Shown piece by piece: positions 1 to 5,473 of a stretch of DNA of 5,473 bases. Both the position numbers and the translations under genes were made by a program. How positions within the stretch are numbered: the stretch's first letter is position 1; every line of letters begins with the position of its first letter. Source of the DNA: Dichotomicrobium sp964466965 (GTDB lineage: Bacteria; Pseudomonadota; Alphaproteobacteria; Rhizobiales; Rhodomicrobiaceae); assembly GCA_964466965.1 (NCBI GenBank), contig CAYXPZ010000118.1, positions 1-5,473 of the forward strand, given 5' to 3'. The notes beneath the pieces were generated by a model that worked only from the letters and a program-made list of their open reading frames with translations, searched no databases and had not been told where the DNA came from.

Positions 1-521
1 TGATGGAGCTTTACAAGAAGGAAAAGGTCAACCCGATGTCGGGTTGCCTGCCGATCCTGATCCAGATCCCGGTCTTCTTCGCGCTCTACAAGGTGCTGTT
101 CGTCACAATTGAGATGCGCCACGCGCCGTTCTTCGGCTGGATTCAAGACCTGTCCGCGCCGGACCCGACAAGCATATTCAACCTGTTCGGTCTGTTGCCG
201 TTTGGCGTGCCTGATTTTCTGCAAATCGGCATCTGGCCCATCATCATGGGCGTGTCGATGTTCGTGCAGATGCGGCTGAACCCGATGCCTGGCGATCCCA
301 TCCAGCAGAAGATCTTCACCTGGATGCCCGTGTTCTTCACCTTCTTGCTGGCGACGTTCCCGGCCGGTCTGGTGATCTACTGGACATGGAACAACATCCT
401 AACGATCGCGCAGCAGTGGTACATCATGCATCGACAGGGCGTTGAGGTGAATCTGCTGGAGAATATCGGGCTGGACAAGCTGTTCAACCGGCTGGGGGTC
501 GGCGGGTCGAGCAAGAGTTGA
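1..521 (+). CDS. yidC: Membrane protein insertase YidC, C-terminal part (5' end outside window)
   Basis: YidC inserts and folds inner-membrane proteins, alone or with SecYEG, and its clients include ATP synthase Fo subunits. The visible 172 residues match the conserved C-terminal Oxa1/YidC core. The ELYKKEKVNP segment ends the cytoplasmic loop. It is followed by a hydrophobic segment at about residues 14-35 (SGCLPILIQIPVFFALY), the RHAPFFGWIQDLSAPDP loop, a second segment at about 75-92, the DPIQQKIFTWMP loop, and a final hydrophobic pair at about 104-139 containing FPAGLVIYWTWNN. The tail is short and charged. Compared with E. coli YidC, the loop after DLSAPDP is roughly 19 residues longer (FNLFGLLPFG...), a form I recall from alphaproteobacterial YidC. 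The ATG at base 3 is internal, since family members are about 550-600 residues; the N-terminal periplasmic domain and the groove arginine lie upstream of the window. The stop codon is TGA at 519-521. Confidence 0.97.
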   Translation, partial: MELYKKEKVNPMSGCLPILIQIPVFFALYKVLFVTIEMRHAPFFGWIQDLSAPDPTSIFNLFGLLPFGVPDFLQIGIWPIIMGVSMFVQMRLNPMPGDPIQQKIFTWMPVFFTFLLATFPAGLVIYWTWNNILTIAQQWYIMHRQGVEVNLLENIGLDKLFNRLGVGGSSKS

Positions 522-1147
522 CCGTGACAACGAACGCGGCACGGCTGTTTTCCGGCCCGATCCACTTCATTAAAGGCGTGGTCCGCATCGACGGGCTGCC
601 CGTGGAACCATTGCCGGAAGTCGCCTTCGCCGGGCGCTCGAATGTCGGCAAGTCGAGCCTCCTGAACGCGCTGACCGGGCGCAAGGCGCTGGCGCGCACC
701 TCCAACACGCCGGGACGCACGCGCGAGCTGAATTATTTCCTGGTTGGTGAGGCGCTGCACATCGTCGATATGCCCGGCTACGGCTATGCGCGGGCGCCGA
801 AATCGCAGGTGAAGGGCTGGAACCAGCTCATCTACGATTATTTGCGCGGGCGGGCGCAGCTCAAGCGGGTGTTCCTGCTGATCGACGCGCGCCATGGCAT
901 CAAGACCACCGACGCCGACGTTCTGGACCTCATGGATGAGGCCGCGGTATCTTATCAGGTCGTGCTGACCAAGATCGACAAGATCAGCGCGGCGCAATTT
1001 GATCGCGTGCAAGCTGAGACCGCGGCGCAGCTCGCCAAGCACCCGGCGGCACACCCGGAGATTATCGCAACCTCGGCGGAAAAGCGGCTGGGGATCGGCG
1101 ACCTGCGTGCTGCAATCGTTGAGTTGATCCGCAACGATCAGCCCTAA
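518..1147 (+). CDS. engB: Ribosome biogenesis GTP-binding protein EngB/YihA/YsxC
   Basis: EngB is a small cytoplasmic TrmE-Era-like GTPase needed for late assembly of the large ribosomal subunit. At 209 residues it is the usual family length. All G motifs are visible: G1 GRSNVGKS (39-46), the switch region TSNTPGRT (61-68), G3 DMPGYG (84-89), G4 TKID (151-154) and G5 TSA (185-187). The GRSNVGKSS P-loop and DMPGYGYA are characteristic of EngB as opposed to Era or Der. The longest frame starts with TTG at 518, overlapping the yidC stop by 4 bases (TTGA). A GTG at 524, two codons further on, is an equally possible start, and neither has a clear Shine-Dalgarno. The overlap suggests translational coupling with yidC, the common alphaproteobacterial arrangement. 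The argB gene often found next is absent; the following gene is xerC on the opposite strand. Identity is secure; the exact start is not. Confidence 0.96.
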   Translation: MTVTTNAARLFSGPIHFIKGVVRIDGLPVEPLPEVAFAGRSNVGKSSLLNALTGRKALARTSNTPGRTRELNYFLVGEALHIVDMPGYGYARAPKSQVKGWNQLIYDYLRGRAQLKRVFLLIDARHGIKTTDADVLDLMDEAAVSYQVVLTKIDKISAAQFDRVQAETAAQLAKHPAAHPEIIATSAEKRLGIGDLRAAIVELIRNDQP

Positions 1148-1148
1148 A

Positions 1149-1193
1149 GCGCGTTTTCGGAAAAGGGGTTGCCGGTCGTCGAACAACACGCGC
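1149..1193. repeat. Imperfect palindrome between convergent engB and xerC; possible dispersed repeat or shared 3' hairpin
   Basis: The gap between the engB stop (ends 1147) and the xerC stop (from 1199) is almost entirely one dyad. GCGCGT (1149-1154) is the exact reverse complement of ACGCGC (1188-1193). Further in, TTCG (1156-1159) pairs with CGAA (1180-1183), enclosing a 20-base centre. A transcript from either strand could fold here, so it may protect or end both mRNAs, but neither side has the long T tract of a classic terminator. The left arm, with GCGCGTTTTCGGAAAAG and a CCGG centre, resembles from memory the palindromic intergenic repeats common in Hyphomicrobiales genomes. That link is inferred; the dyad itself is directly visible. 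Confidence 0.5.
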
Positions 1194-1198
1194 ACGCC

Positions 1199-2164
1199 TT
1201 AGGGCGGATCTCCGCGCGGATGCGCCATGTCGTAGATGCGCAGCAGCGCCTGCCGGTCGACCTCGGTGTACATCTGTGTCGTTGACAGGCTGGCATGGCC
1301 GAGCAGCTCCTGGATCGCGCGCAGATCGGCGCCGCTGCCGAGTAGGTGGGTCGCGAAGGAGTGACGCAGCGCATGCGGCGTCGCCGTCGGCGGCAGGTCG
1401 AGCGCTGCGCGCAGCCGGGCGATGACGAGTTGCACGATCCGCGGGCTCAACCGGCCGCCGCGCACCCCCAAGAATAGCGGATCATCGCTCATCAGCGGAT
1501 AGGGACAGGCGTCCAGATATTGCTCCACCGCCTCCTGCGCGATCGGCAGCACCGGCACGACGCGTTCCTGGCCGCCCTTGCCCTGAACGCGTAGCACGTC
1601 GCGCGGCGGAACCGGCGCGTCGCGGCGGTTTAGCCCCAGCGCCTCGGAAATGCGTAACCCCGAACCATAAAGCAGCAGCAGCACGGCTTGATCGCGCAAG
1701 CCGACCCAAGCCGCACGGCCATCATCGTCGCGGCTCCCGGTCATGACAGCCCGCGCCTTATCCTCGGTGAGAGGGCGCGGCAGTGCGCGTGGCGCACGCG
1801 GCAGCGCCACGGCCAGCACGGCGCGGTTTTTCAGGTGCCCGGCCCGCTCCATGTAGCGAAAGCAGGCCCGCAAGGCGGAAAGACTCCGCGACAGGCTGCG
1901 GCTCGACGCACCCTGCGTTCGCCGCCAGGCCATAAACGCGCGGAAATCGGTAGCCGTGAGCGCATTGAAATCGCGCAAGCCGGGCGGCGCGCCGAGATGA
2001 TCGCTCAGGAACCCGCAGAACTGGCGCAGATCGCGCGCATAGGCATCGAGCGTGTTCGCGCCGCTGCCACGCTGATGCGCGAGATACGCCAGCCAGCCGC
2101 GGATCGCCTCGGCGACGTCGTGCTGTGCGGAAATCTCAAGTTTTTGCGGATCAACCCATGTCAT
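1199..2164 (-). CDS. xerC: Site-specific tyrosine recombinase, XerC type
   Basis: XerC acts with XerD at the dif site near the replication terminus to resolve chromosome dimers before division. The 321-residue protein is close to the usual length of about 300. An N-terminal SAM-like core-binding domain spans about residues 14-110 (AIRGWLAYLAHQRG..NTLDAYARDLRQF), followed by the catalytic domain. All catalytic residues are present: R171 in GSGLRISEAL, K196 in QGKGGQER, H264 and R267 in HALRHSFATHLL, H290 in LLGHASLSTTQ, and nucleophile Y299 in QMYTEVD. The start is ATG at 2164-2162; a purine-rich GAAGAAAG lies about 12 bases upstream, further than ideal. It is divergent from priA, as in several alphaproteobacteria, and convergent with engB. 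XerC and XerD cannot be firmly separated by eye; the neighbourhood and the absence of phage or integron genes favour XerC over a mobile-element integrase. Confidence 0.93.
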   Translation of the reverse strand: MTWVDPQKLEISAQHDVAEAIRGWLAYLAHQRGSGANTLDAYARDLRQFCGFLSDHLGAPPGLRDFNALTATDFRAFMAWRRTQGASSRSLSRSLSALRACFRYMERAGHLKNRAVLAVALPRAPRALPRPLTEDKARAVMTGSRDDDGRAAWVGLRDQAVLLLLYGSGLRISEALGLNRRDAPVPPRDVLRVQGKGGQERVVPVLPIAQEAVEQYLDACPYPLMSDDPLFLGVRGGRLSPRIVQLVIARLRAALDLPPTATPHALRHSFATHLLGSGADLRAIQELLGHASLSTTQMYTEVDRQALLRIYDMAHPRGDPP

Positions 2165-2252
2165 CGACGCAACGCCACTTTCTTCGCAACGGCCGAAAGG
2201 CTTAATCTAAGCGGCATATGGTTGATGCAGTCTTAATTCGCAGGCGGGGATC
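2165..2252. promoter_or_regulatory. Divergent intergenic region between xerC and priA
   Basis: These 88 bases separate two genes transcribed away from each other, so both promoters are expected here or just inside the coding regions. The middle (about 2200-2238) is noticeably richer in A and T than the flanking genes. It holds an exact small inverted repeat, CTTA-ATC-TAAG (2201-2211), and a CATATG palindrome (2215-2220). I could not find a convincing -35/-10 pair on either strand, so no promoter is placed. The priA ribosome-binding region (AGGCGGGGA, 2242-2250) forms the right edge. Confidence 0.5.
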
Positions 2253-4481
2253 ATGAGAGGGCCGTCAGGCGCGGCGCAAGCGCGGCTGGATCTTGACGAG
2301 CCGCAGGGCGGCCCTGCGCGCGCGGTGCCCGTGCTCGTGCCGCTGGCCCTTGATGAGGCGTACGATTACGCGCTTGGCGAAGGCGACGCGCCGCCGCCAG
2401 GAGCGTTCGTGCGCGTGCCGCTCGGCTCGGCACGGCGCATCGGCGTGGTCTGGGGCGTGGCGCGCACGGCGGATGTGCCGGTGAAGAAGCTCAAATCCAT
2501 CATCGAGGTGCTTGATATGCCGCCGCTGCCGGTGGTGTCGCGCCGTTTGGTGGAGTGGGTCGCTGATTACACGCTCAGTCCGCGCGGCATGGTGTTGAAG
2601 ATGATGATGAGCGCGCCGCGCGCCTTTGAGCCTCAAGCGCCGCGCTTCGGCTATCGCGCCGCGGGTCCGCCGCCAGAGCGGATGACGCCGGCGCGGGAGA
2701 AGGTGCTTAACGTCGCGGCGGATGGCGCGGTTCGGGCCAAACGGGACCTCGCGCGCGCAGCTGGCGTAAGCGCGGCGGTGATCGAGGGGTTGGCCGCCGC
2801 CGGTTCGCTTGTCCGCGTCGGGATGCCGCCGCCGCGGCCATCGCTGCCGGACCCGGACCATGCGCGGCCGGACCTGGCGCCTGAACAGGGCGAAGCGGCG
2901 GGCAAGCTGATGCGCGCGGTGCGCCGGGGTGGCTTCTCGGTCAGTCTGCTCGACGGCGTGACCGGCGCGGGCAAGACGGAAGTGTATTTCGAGGCCGTCG
3001 CGGCGGCGCTGGCGCACGGCCAGCAGGTGCTGATCTTGCTGCCGGAAATCGCCCTGACCAGCCAGTTCCTCGACCGTTTCGCGGCGCGATTTGGCTGCCG
3101 CCCGATGGAGTGGCACTCCGCGATGGGCGCGGCGGAGCGCGGGCGCATCTGGCGCGCGGTGGCGACGGGCGAAGCGCAGGCGGTCGCTGGGGCGCGCTCG
3201 GCGCTGTTCCTGCCCTATGCCGATCTAGGCCTGATTGTCGTGGACGAGGAGCACGAGCAGAGCTTCAAGCAGGAGGACTATGTCCGCTATCAGGCGCGCG
3301 ACGTGGCGGTGGTGCGTGGAAAGCTCGGCAAGCATCCGGTGATACTGAGTTCGGCGACGCCGTCGATCGAGAGCGTCGTCAATGCCCGGGGCGGCCGCTA
3401 TGCGCATGTCCGTCTCACCGCGCGCTATTCCGGCGCGGCGCTGCCAGATATCCGCGCGATCGACCTGCGCGCCGAGCCGCCGGAGCGCGGCCGCTGGTTA
3501 TCGCCGCCGTTGGTCTCGGCGGTGCGCGACACGATGGCGGCCGACAAGCAAGCGCTGTTGTTTCTCAACAGGCGCGGCTATGCGCCTCTGACGCTGTGCC
3601 GCGCCTGTGGCCACCGGATCGAGTGCCCGCAATGCAGCGCGACGCTGGTGGAGCACCGCCATCGCGCCAAGCTGACCTGCCATCATTGCGGCTTCGTGCT
3701 GCCCCGCCCCGGCGACTGCCCGGCCTGTGGGGTGAGCGGCAAGCTGGTGCCGTGCGGGCCGGGCGTGGAGCGCGTTGCGGAGGAGGTGGCCGAGCGTTTT
3801 CCCGACGTGCCCGCTGCGATCCTGTCCAGCGACTTCACCACCAATCTCACCGAGATCCGCGAGACGATCGCACGCATTTCCTCAGGTGAAGCGCGGATCA
3901 TCGTCGGCACGCAGCTGGTCGCGAAGGGCCACCACTTTCCCGGCCTTGCGCTCGTGGGCGTCGTCGACGGCGACCTGAGCCTGGCGCAGGGCGGCGACCC
4001 GCGCGCGGCAGAGCGTACCTTCCAGCTCATGCAGCAGGTCATCGGCCGCGCCGGGCGCGAGGACAGCGGCGGCATCGGCCTGATCCAGACCCATGCGCCC
4101 GATCATCCGGTCATGCGCGCGCTGATCTCCGGGGATCGCGACACCTTCCTGGCGCGTGAAATTGCCGCACGCGAGGAGGCCGGGCTGCCGCCCTTCGGCA
4201 AGCTGGCGGCGATCATCGTCTCGGCGGTCGCGAAACCGGAGGCCGAGCGCTATGCGCAGGCGCTTGCGCGGGCCGCGCCGCCCGCCGCGCGGATCGAGGT
4301 GATGGGGCCAGCCGAGGCGCCGCTGGCGATGATCCGCGGACGCTATCGTTACCGGCTGCTGGTGAAGGCGCCGCGCAATGTGGACATCCAGGGCTTCTTG
4401 CGCGCCTGGAAGGATCGCGCGCCGCCCGCCAAGGGTAGCGTGCGCGTCGTCATCGACGTAGATCCCTACAGCTTCTTGTGA
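2253..4481 (+). CDS. priA: Primosomal protein N' (replication restart helicase PriA)
   Basis: PriA is a 3'-5' superfamily 2 DNA helicase that recognises stalled or repaired forks and reloads the replicative helicase. At 742 residues it matches the E. coli length (732). After a short low-complexity leader (1-22) comes the 3'-DNA-binding domain (about 24-125), then a winged-helix-like region (about 140-190). The helicase core shows Walker A GVTGAGKTE (235-243), LLPEIALT (262-269), ARSALF (314-319), DEEH (331-334) and SSATPS (366-371). All eight zinc-ligand cysteines of the family are present: C449, C452, C458, C461, C476, C479, C489 and C492. CGPGVERV (501-508), VGTQLVAKGH (551-560) and motif VI QVIGRAGRE (595-603) follow, then the C-terminal domain ending in DVDPYSFL. 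The ATG is preceded by AGGCGGGGA (2242-2250), and an in-frame TGA at 2223-2225 excludes an earlier ATG start. Helicase and zinc sites both look functional. Confidence 0.97.
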   Translation: MRGPSGAAQARLDLDEPQGGPARAVPVLVPLALDEAYDYALGEGDAPPPGAFVRVPLGSARRIGVVWGVARTADVPVKKLKSIIEVLDMPPLPVVSRRLVEWVADYTLSPRGMVLKMMMSAPRAFEPQAPRFGYRAAGPPPERMTPAREKVLNVAADGAVRAKRDLARAAGVSAAVIEGLAAAGSLVRVGMPPPRPSLPDPDHARPDLAPEQGEAAGKLMRAVRRGGFSVSLLDGVTGAGKTEVYFEAVAAALAHGQQVLILLPEIALTSQFLDRFAARFGCRPMEWHSAMGAAERGRIWRAVATGEAQAVAGARSALFLPYADLGLIVVDEEHEQSFKQEDYVRYQARDVAVVRGKLGKHPVILSSATPSIESVVNARGGRYAHVRLTARYSGAALPDIRAIDLRAEPPERGRWLSPPLVSAVRDTMAADKQALLFLNRRGYAPLTLCRACGHRIECPQCSATLVEHRHRAKLTCHHCGFVLPRPGDCPACGVSGKLVPCGPGVERVAEEVAERFPDVPAAILSSDFTTNLTEIRETIARISSGEARIIVGTQLVAKGHHFPGLALVGVVDGDLSLAQGGDPRAAERTFQLMQQVIGRAGREDSGGIGLIQTHAPDHPVMRALISGDRDTFLAREIAAREEAGLPPFGKLAAIIVSAVAKPEAERYAQALARAAPPAARIEVMGPAEAPLAMIRGRYRYRLLVKAPRNVDIQGFLRAWKDRAPPAKGSVRVVIDVDPYSFL

Positions 4482-4576
4482 GCGTAAAACAAAAACCGCG
4501 AATTTTCGCTCTTTAACGTTCGCGCGCGCTTCTATCGTCTTGATGTGCGCAGCGTATTGCAAGGGCGGCAAAGCCT

Positions 4577-4588
4577 GTGATAGATCAC
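4577..4588. promoter_or_regulatory. Inverted repeat GTGAT-AG-ATCAC, possible operator
   Basis: GTGAT (4577-4581) and ATCAC (4584-4588) are exact reverse complements separated by two bases, within TGTGATAGATCACC. The half-sites resemble those of CRP/FNR-family regulators, but the spacing is wrong: CRP sites have TGTGA and TCACA six bases apart, whereas here TGTGA and TCACC are four apart. FNR half-sites are also spaced more widely. It could bind another dimeric regulator of the atp operon or be chance. Confidence 0.25.
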
Positions 4589-4609
4589 CTCCATCTTCAG
4601 CAAGGATGC

Positions 4610-4640
4610 GCCTTGCGCTCAGTGCCGCGCGGCTTTTTTT
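4610..4640 (+). terminator. Probable rho-independent terminator (or attenuator) upstream of atpH
   Basis: GCC (4610-4612) pairs with GGC (4631-4633), and GCGC (4615-4618) pairs with GCGC (4627-4630). This gives a seven-pair, all-GC stem with a TT bulge on the left arm and an eight-base loop, followed at once by seven T (4634-4640). That is the classic intrinsic terminator layout on the plus strand. It starts 129 bases after the priA stop and its T tract ends 74 bases before the atpH start. The simplest reading is termination of priA transcripts; attenuation of the atp operon is an alternative. Confidence 0.6.
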
Positions 4641-4703
4641 AAGCTGAACAATTGCAGAATACGGCACGGACGCACTGGCACGTCTTATCCCTCCAGCACA
4701 ATC

Positions 4704-4708
4704 GGGAG
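4704..4708 (+). promoter_or_regulatory. Ribosome-binding site that sets the atpH start
   Basis: GGGAG at 4704-4708 lies six bases before the GTG at 4715, an ideal distance. The open frame extends 21 codons further upstream to a TTG at 4652, but that codon has no Shine-Dalgarno and lies just after the terminator-like T tract. This site therefore decides in favour of the GTG start. Confidence 0.7.
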
Positions 4709-4714
4709 CGGCGC

Positions 4715-5290
4715 GTGGCAGACAACTCGATGGCTAGTGGCGGGACCAGCGTTACGGGCGTGGCAGGACGCTATGCGATCGCGCTATTCGAGCTCGCTCT
4801 AGAGCAAGATGCACTGGATGAGGTCGAGGCGCAGCTGTCTGATTTTCAGCAGATGCTCGATAACAGCGATGATCTGCGCAGGCTGGCGCACAGCCCGGCC
4901 TTCTCAATGGATCAGCAGGCTAAGGCGGTGCGAGTGGTCGCGGATGCTGCAGGCACGTCGGGCCTGACCAAGAACTTCCTCGAACTGCTGGTTGAGAAGC
5001 GCCGACTTTCTGCCGTGTCCGACATCATCCGCGCGTTCCGCACGCTGGTGGCGCGCCATCGCGGCGAGGTAGAGGCTGATGTGGTGACCGCCGTTCCGCT
5101 CAGCGACGACCAGAAAAATGATCTGAAACAGGCCCTGCGCGGCTTCGCTGGGCACGATGTCAGCATGAATATCCGCGTGGATCCGTCGATCCTCGGCGGC
5201 TTGATCGTGACAATCGGCAGCCGCATGATCGATAACTCGGTGCGCACCAAACTGAACCGTCTCAGACACGTTATGAAAGAGGTAGGCTGA
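4715..5290 (+). CDS. atpH: F1Fo ATP synthase subunit delta (F1 stalk, OSCP-like)
   Basis: The delta subunit sits on top of F1 and ties the alpha3-beta3 hexamer to the peripheral stalk (b/b'), holding the stator still during rotation. With the GTG start at 4715 it is 191 residues, close to the alphaproteobacterial norm of about 185. The N-terminal helical domain (about 14-115) begins with VAGRYAIALFELALE, the usual family opening, and contains FLELLVEKRRL (88-98). The C-terminal domain carries the OSCP/delta signature at about 155-183 (VDPSILGGLIVTIGSRMID, then NSVRTKLNRL). A GGGAG six bases upstream supports the GTG; ATG at 4730 is a less supported alternative. As first gene of an F1 operon after priA, it fits the alphaproteobacterial atpHAGDC arrangement with Fo genes elsewhere. 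It overlaps atpA by one base (TGATG), implying translational coupling. Confidence 0.95.
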   Translation: MADNSMASGGTSVTGVAGRYAIALFELALEQDALDEVEAQLSDFQQMLDNSDDLRRLAHSPAFSMDQQAKAVRVVADAAGTSGLTKNFLELLVEKRRLSAVSDIIRAFRTLVARHRGEVEADVVTAVPLSDDQKNDLKQALRGFAGHDVSMNIRVDPSILGGLIVTIGSRMIDNSVRTKLNRLRHVMKEVG

Positions 5291-5473
5291 TGGAAATCCG
5301 AGCCTCGGAAATTTCCTCGATTCTCAAGGAACAGATCAAAAACTTCGGTCAGGAAGCCGAGGTCGCGGAGATCGGCCAGGTGCTATCCGTTGGCGACGGT
5401 ATTGCGCGCGTCTACGGGCTCGACAACGTCCAGGCGGGCGAGATGGTCGAGTTCGAGAACGGCGTGCGCGGCA
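5290..5473 (+). CDS. atpA: F1Fo ATP synthase subunit alpha, N-terminal part (3' end outside window)
   Basis: Alpha forms the F1 hexamer with beta and carries the non-catalytic nucleotide sites. Only the first 61 of roughly 510 residues are present. They match the family well: the N-terminal helix MEIRASEISSILKEQIKNF, which in known structures contacts the delta subunit, followed by the start of the beta-barrel domain with EIGQVLSVGDGIARVYGLDNVQAGEMVEF (about 27-55). The P-loop lies beyond the window. The ATG shares its A with the atpH TGA, and AGAGG (5278-5282), seven bases upstream inside atpH, is a good ribosome-binding site. Having delta and its partner alpha encoded back to back favours coupled synthesis of interacting subunits. 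The frame is open to the edge. Confidence 0.97.
   Translation, partial: MEIRASEISSILKEQIKNFGQEAEVAEIGQVLSVGDGIARVYGLDNVQAGEMVEFENGVRG

Larger units (their letters stand above)
4482..4714 (+). promoter_or_regulatory. Non-coding leader region between priA and the atp operon
   Basis: These 233 bases hold no credible gene and probably contain the promoter and 5' leader of the F1 ATP synthase operon together with the 3' end of priA transcription. The first part (4484-4520) is AT-rich. A loose promoter-like pair, TTTAAC (4512-4517) and TATCGT (4533-4538), has a 15-base spacer and is weak evidence only. Further on lie an inverted repeat (4577-4588), a terminator-like hairpin with a T tract (4610-4640) and the atpH ribosome-binding site (4704-4708). 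I found no convincing promoter in the 74 bases between the T tract and the atpH start, which leaves open whether the hairpin ends priA transcripts or lies within the atp leader. Confidence 0.5.

Noticed and set aside
377..1195. Minus-strand open frame of 272 codons opposite yidC/engB
   Set aside because: It lies almost wholly antisense to the clear engB frame. Its translation is Arg/His/Leu/Asp-rich with no recognisable domain, as expected of a shadow frame in GC-rich DNA.
1199..2164. xerC as an integrase of a mobile element
   Set aside because: There are no tRNA attachment site, flanking direct repeats, phage genes or compositional change; its neighbours are all core genes and its sequence is Xer-like.
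1688..2236. Plus-strand open frame of 182 codons over xerC
   Set aside because: It is antisense to the conserved N-terminal half of xerC, is low complexity (Ala/Arg/Gln-rich) and has no recognisable motif.
2165..2252. Possible dif site near the xerC gene
   Set aside because: dif sites have two 11-base arms around a short centre with a near-palindromic AT-rich core; the AT-rich part here has only a four-base-arm repeat and a CATATG. dif also normally lies at the terminus, not beside xerC.
2265..3116. Minus-strand open frame of 283 codons opposite priA
   Set aside because: It is a His/Arg-rich translation antisense to the PriA DNA-binding and Walker A region, with no credible start context.
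3110..3889. Plus-strand second-frame open reading of 259 codons inside priA
   Set aside because: It overlaps the helicase and zinc-binding regions of PriA, whose motifs are all in the other frame; its composition is Gly/Arg/Ala-rich without motifs.
4498..4512. Hairpin GCGA/TCGC followed by TCTTT as a priA terminator
   Set aside because: The stem is only four pairs with a short AT loop and the T run is broken; the hairpin at 4610-4640 is a far better candidate.
3882..4667. Minus-strand open frame of 261 codons crossing the priA 3' end and the leader
   Set aside because: Most of it is antisense to conserved PriA motifs, and the rest crosses the terminator-like hairpin; no protein family is recognisable.

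Overview
This GC-rich window carries only core housekeeping genes and most likely comes from an alphaproteobacterial chromosome, probably Hyphomicrobiales (Rhizobiales) or a close relative. Three things point that way. atpH, the first gene of an F1 ATP synthase operon, sits directly downstream of priA instead of after the Fo genes; this split F1/Fo arrangement is typical of Alphaproteobacteria. A xerC-type recombinase next to priA is also familiar in that class. The YidC fragment has the alphaproteobacterial form of the loop between transmembrane segments. The assignment rests on gene order and remembered protein features, not on a search.

Layout, left to right. (1) The 3' part of yidC (membrane protein insertase) runs in from the left edge and overlaps the start of engB/yihA (ribosome-assembly GTPase) by 4 bases. 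(2) engB meets xerC (tyrosine recombinase, minus strand) tail to tail; the 51-base gap is almost filled by an imperfect palindrome. (3) xerC and priA (replication-restart helicase) are divergent, separated by an 88-base AT-richer gap that should hold both promoters. (4) priA is followed by a 233-base non-coding stretch with a short inverted repeat and a hairpin plus seven-T tract that looks like an intrinsic terminator. (5) atpH (F1 delta) and the first 61 codons of atpA (F1 alpha) follow, overlapping by one base, and run off the right edge.

Functionally the window joins three themes: envelope protein insertion and ribosome assembly (yidC-engB), chromosome maintenance (xerC for dimer resolution, priA for fork restart) and energy conservation (the atp operon). 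YidC also helps insert Fo subunits in bacteria, but the adjacency here is probably incidental.

I found no tRNA, rRNA, CRISPR array, transposase, prophage gene or defence system. All complete genes look intact, with catalytic motifs present. The points worth a second look lie in the three non-coding gaps and in the gene order (engB followed by xerC where argB would be expected). I do not see evidence for a previously undescribed system.
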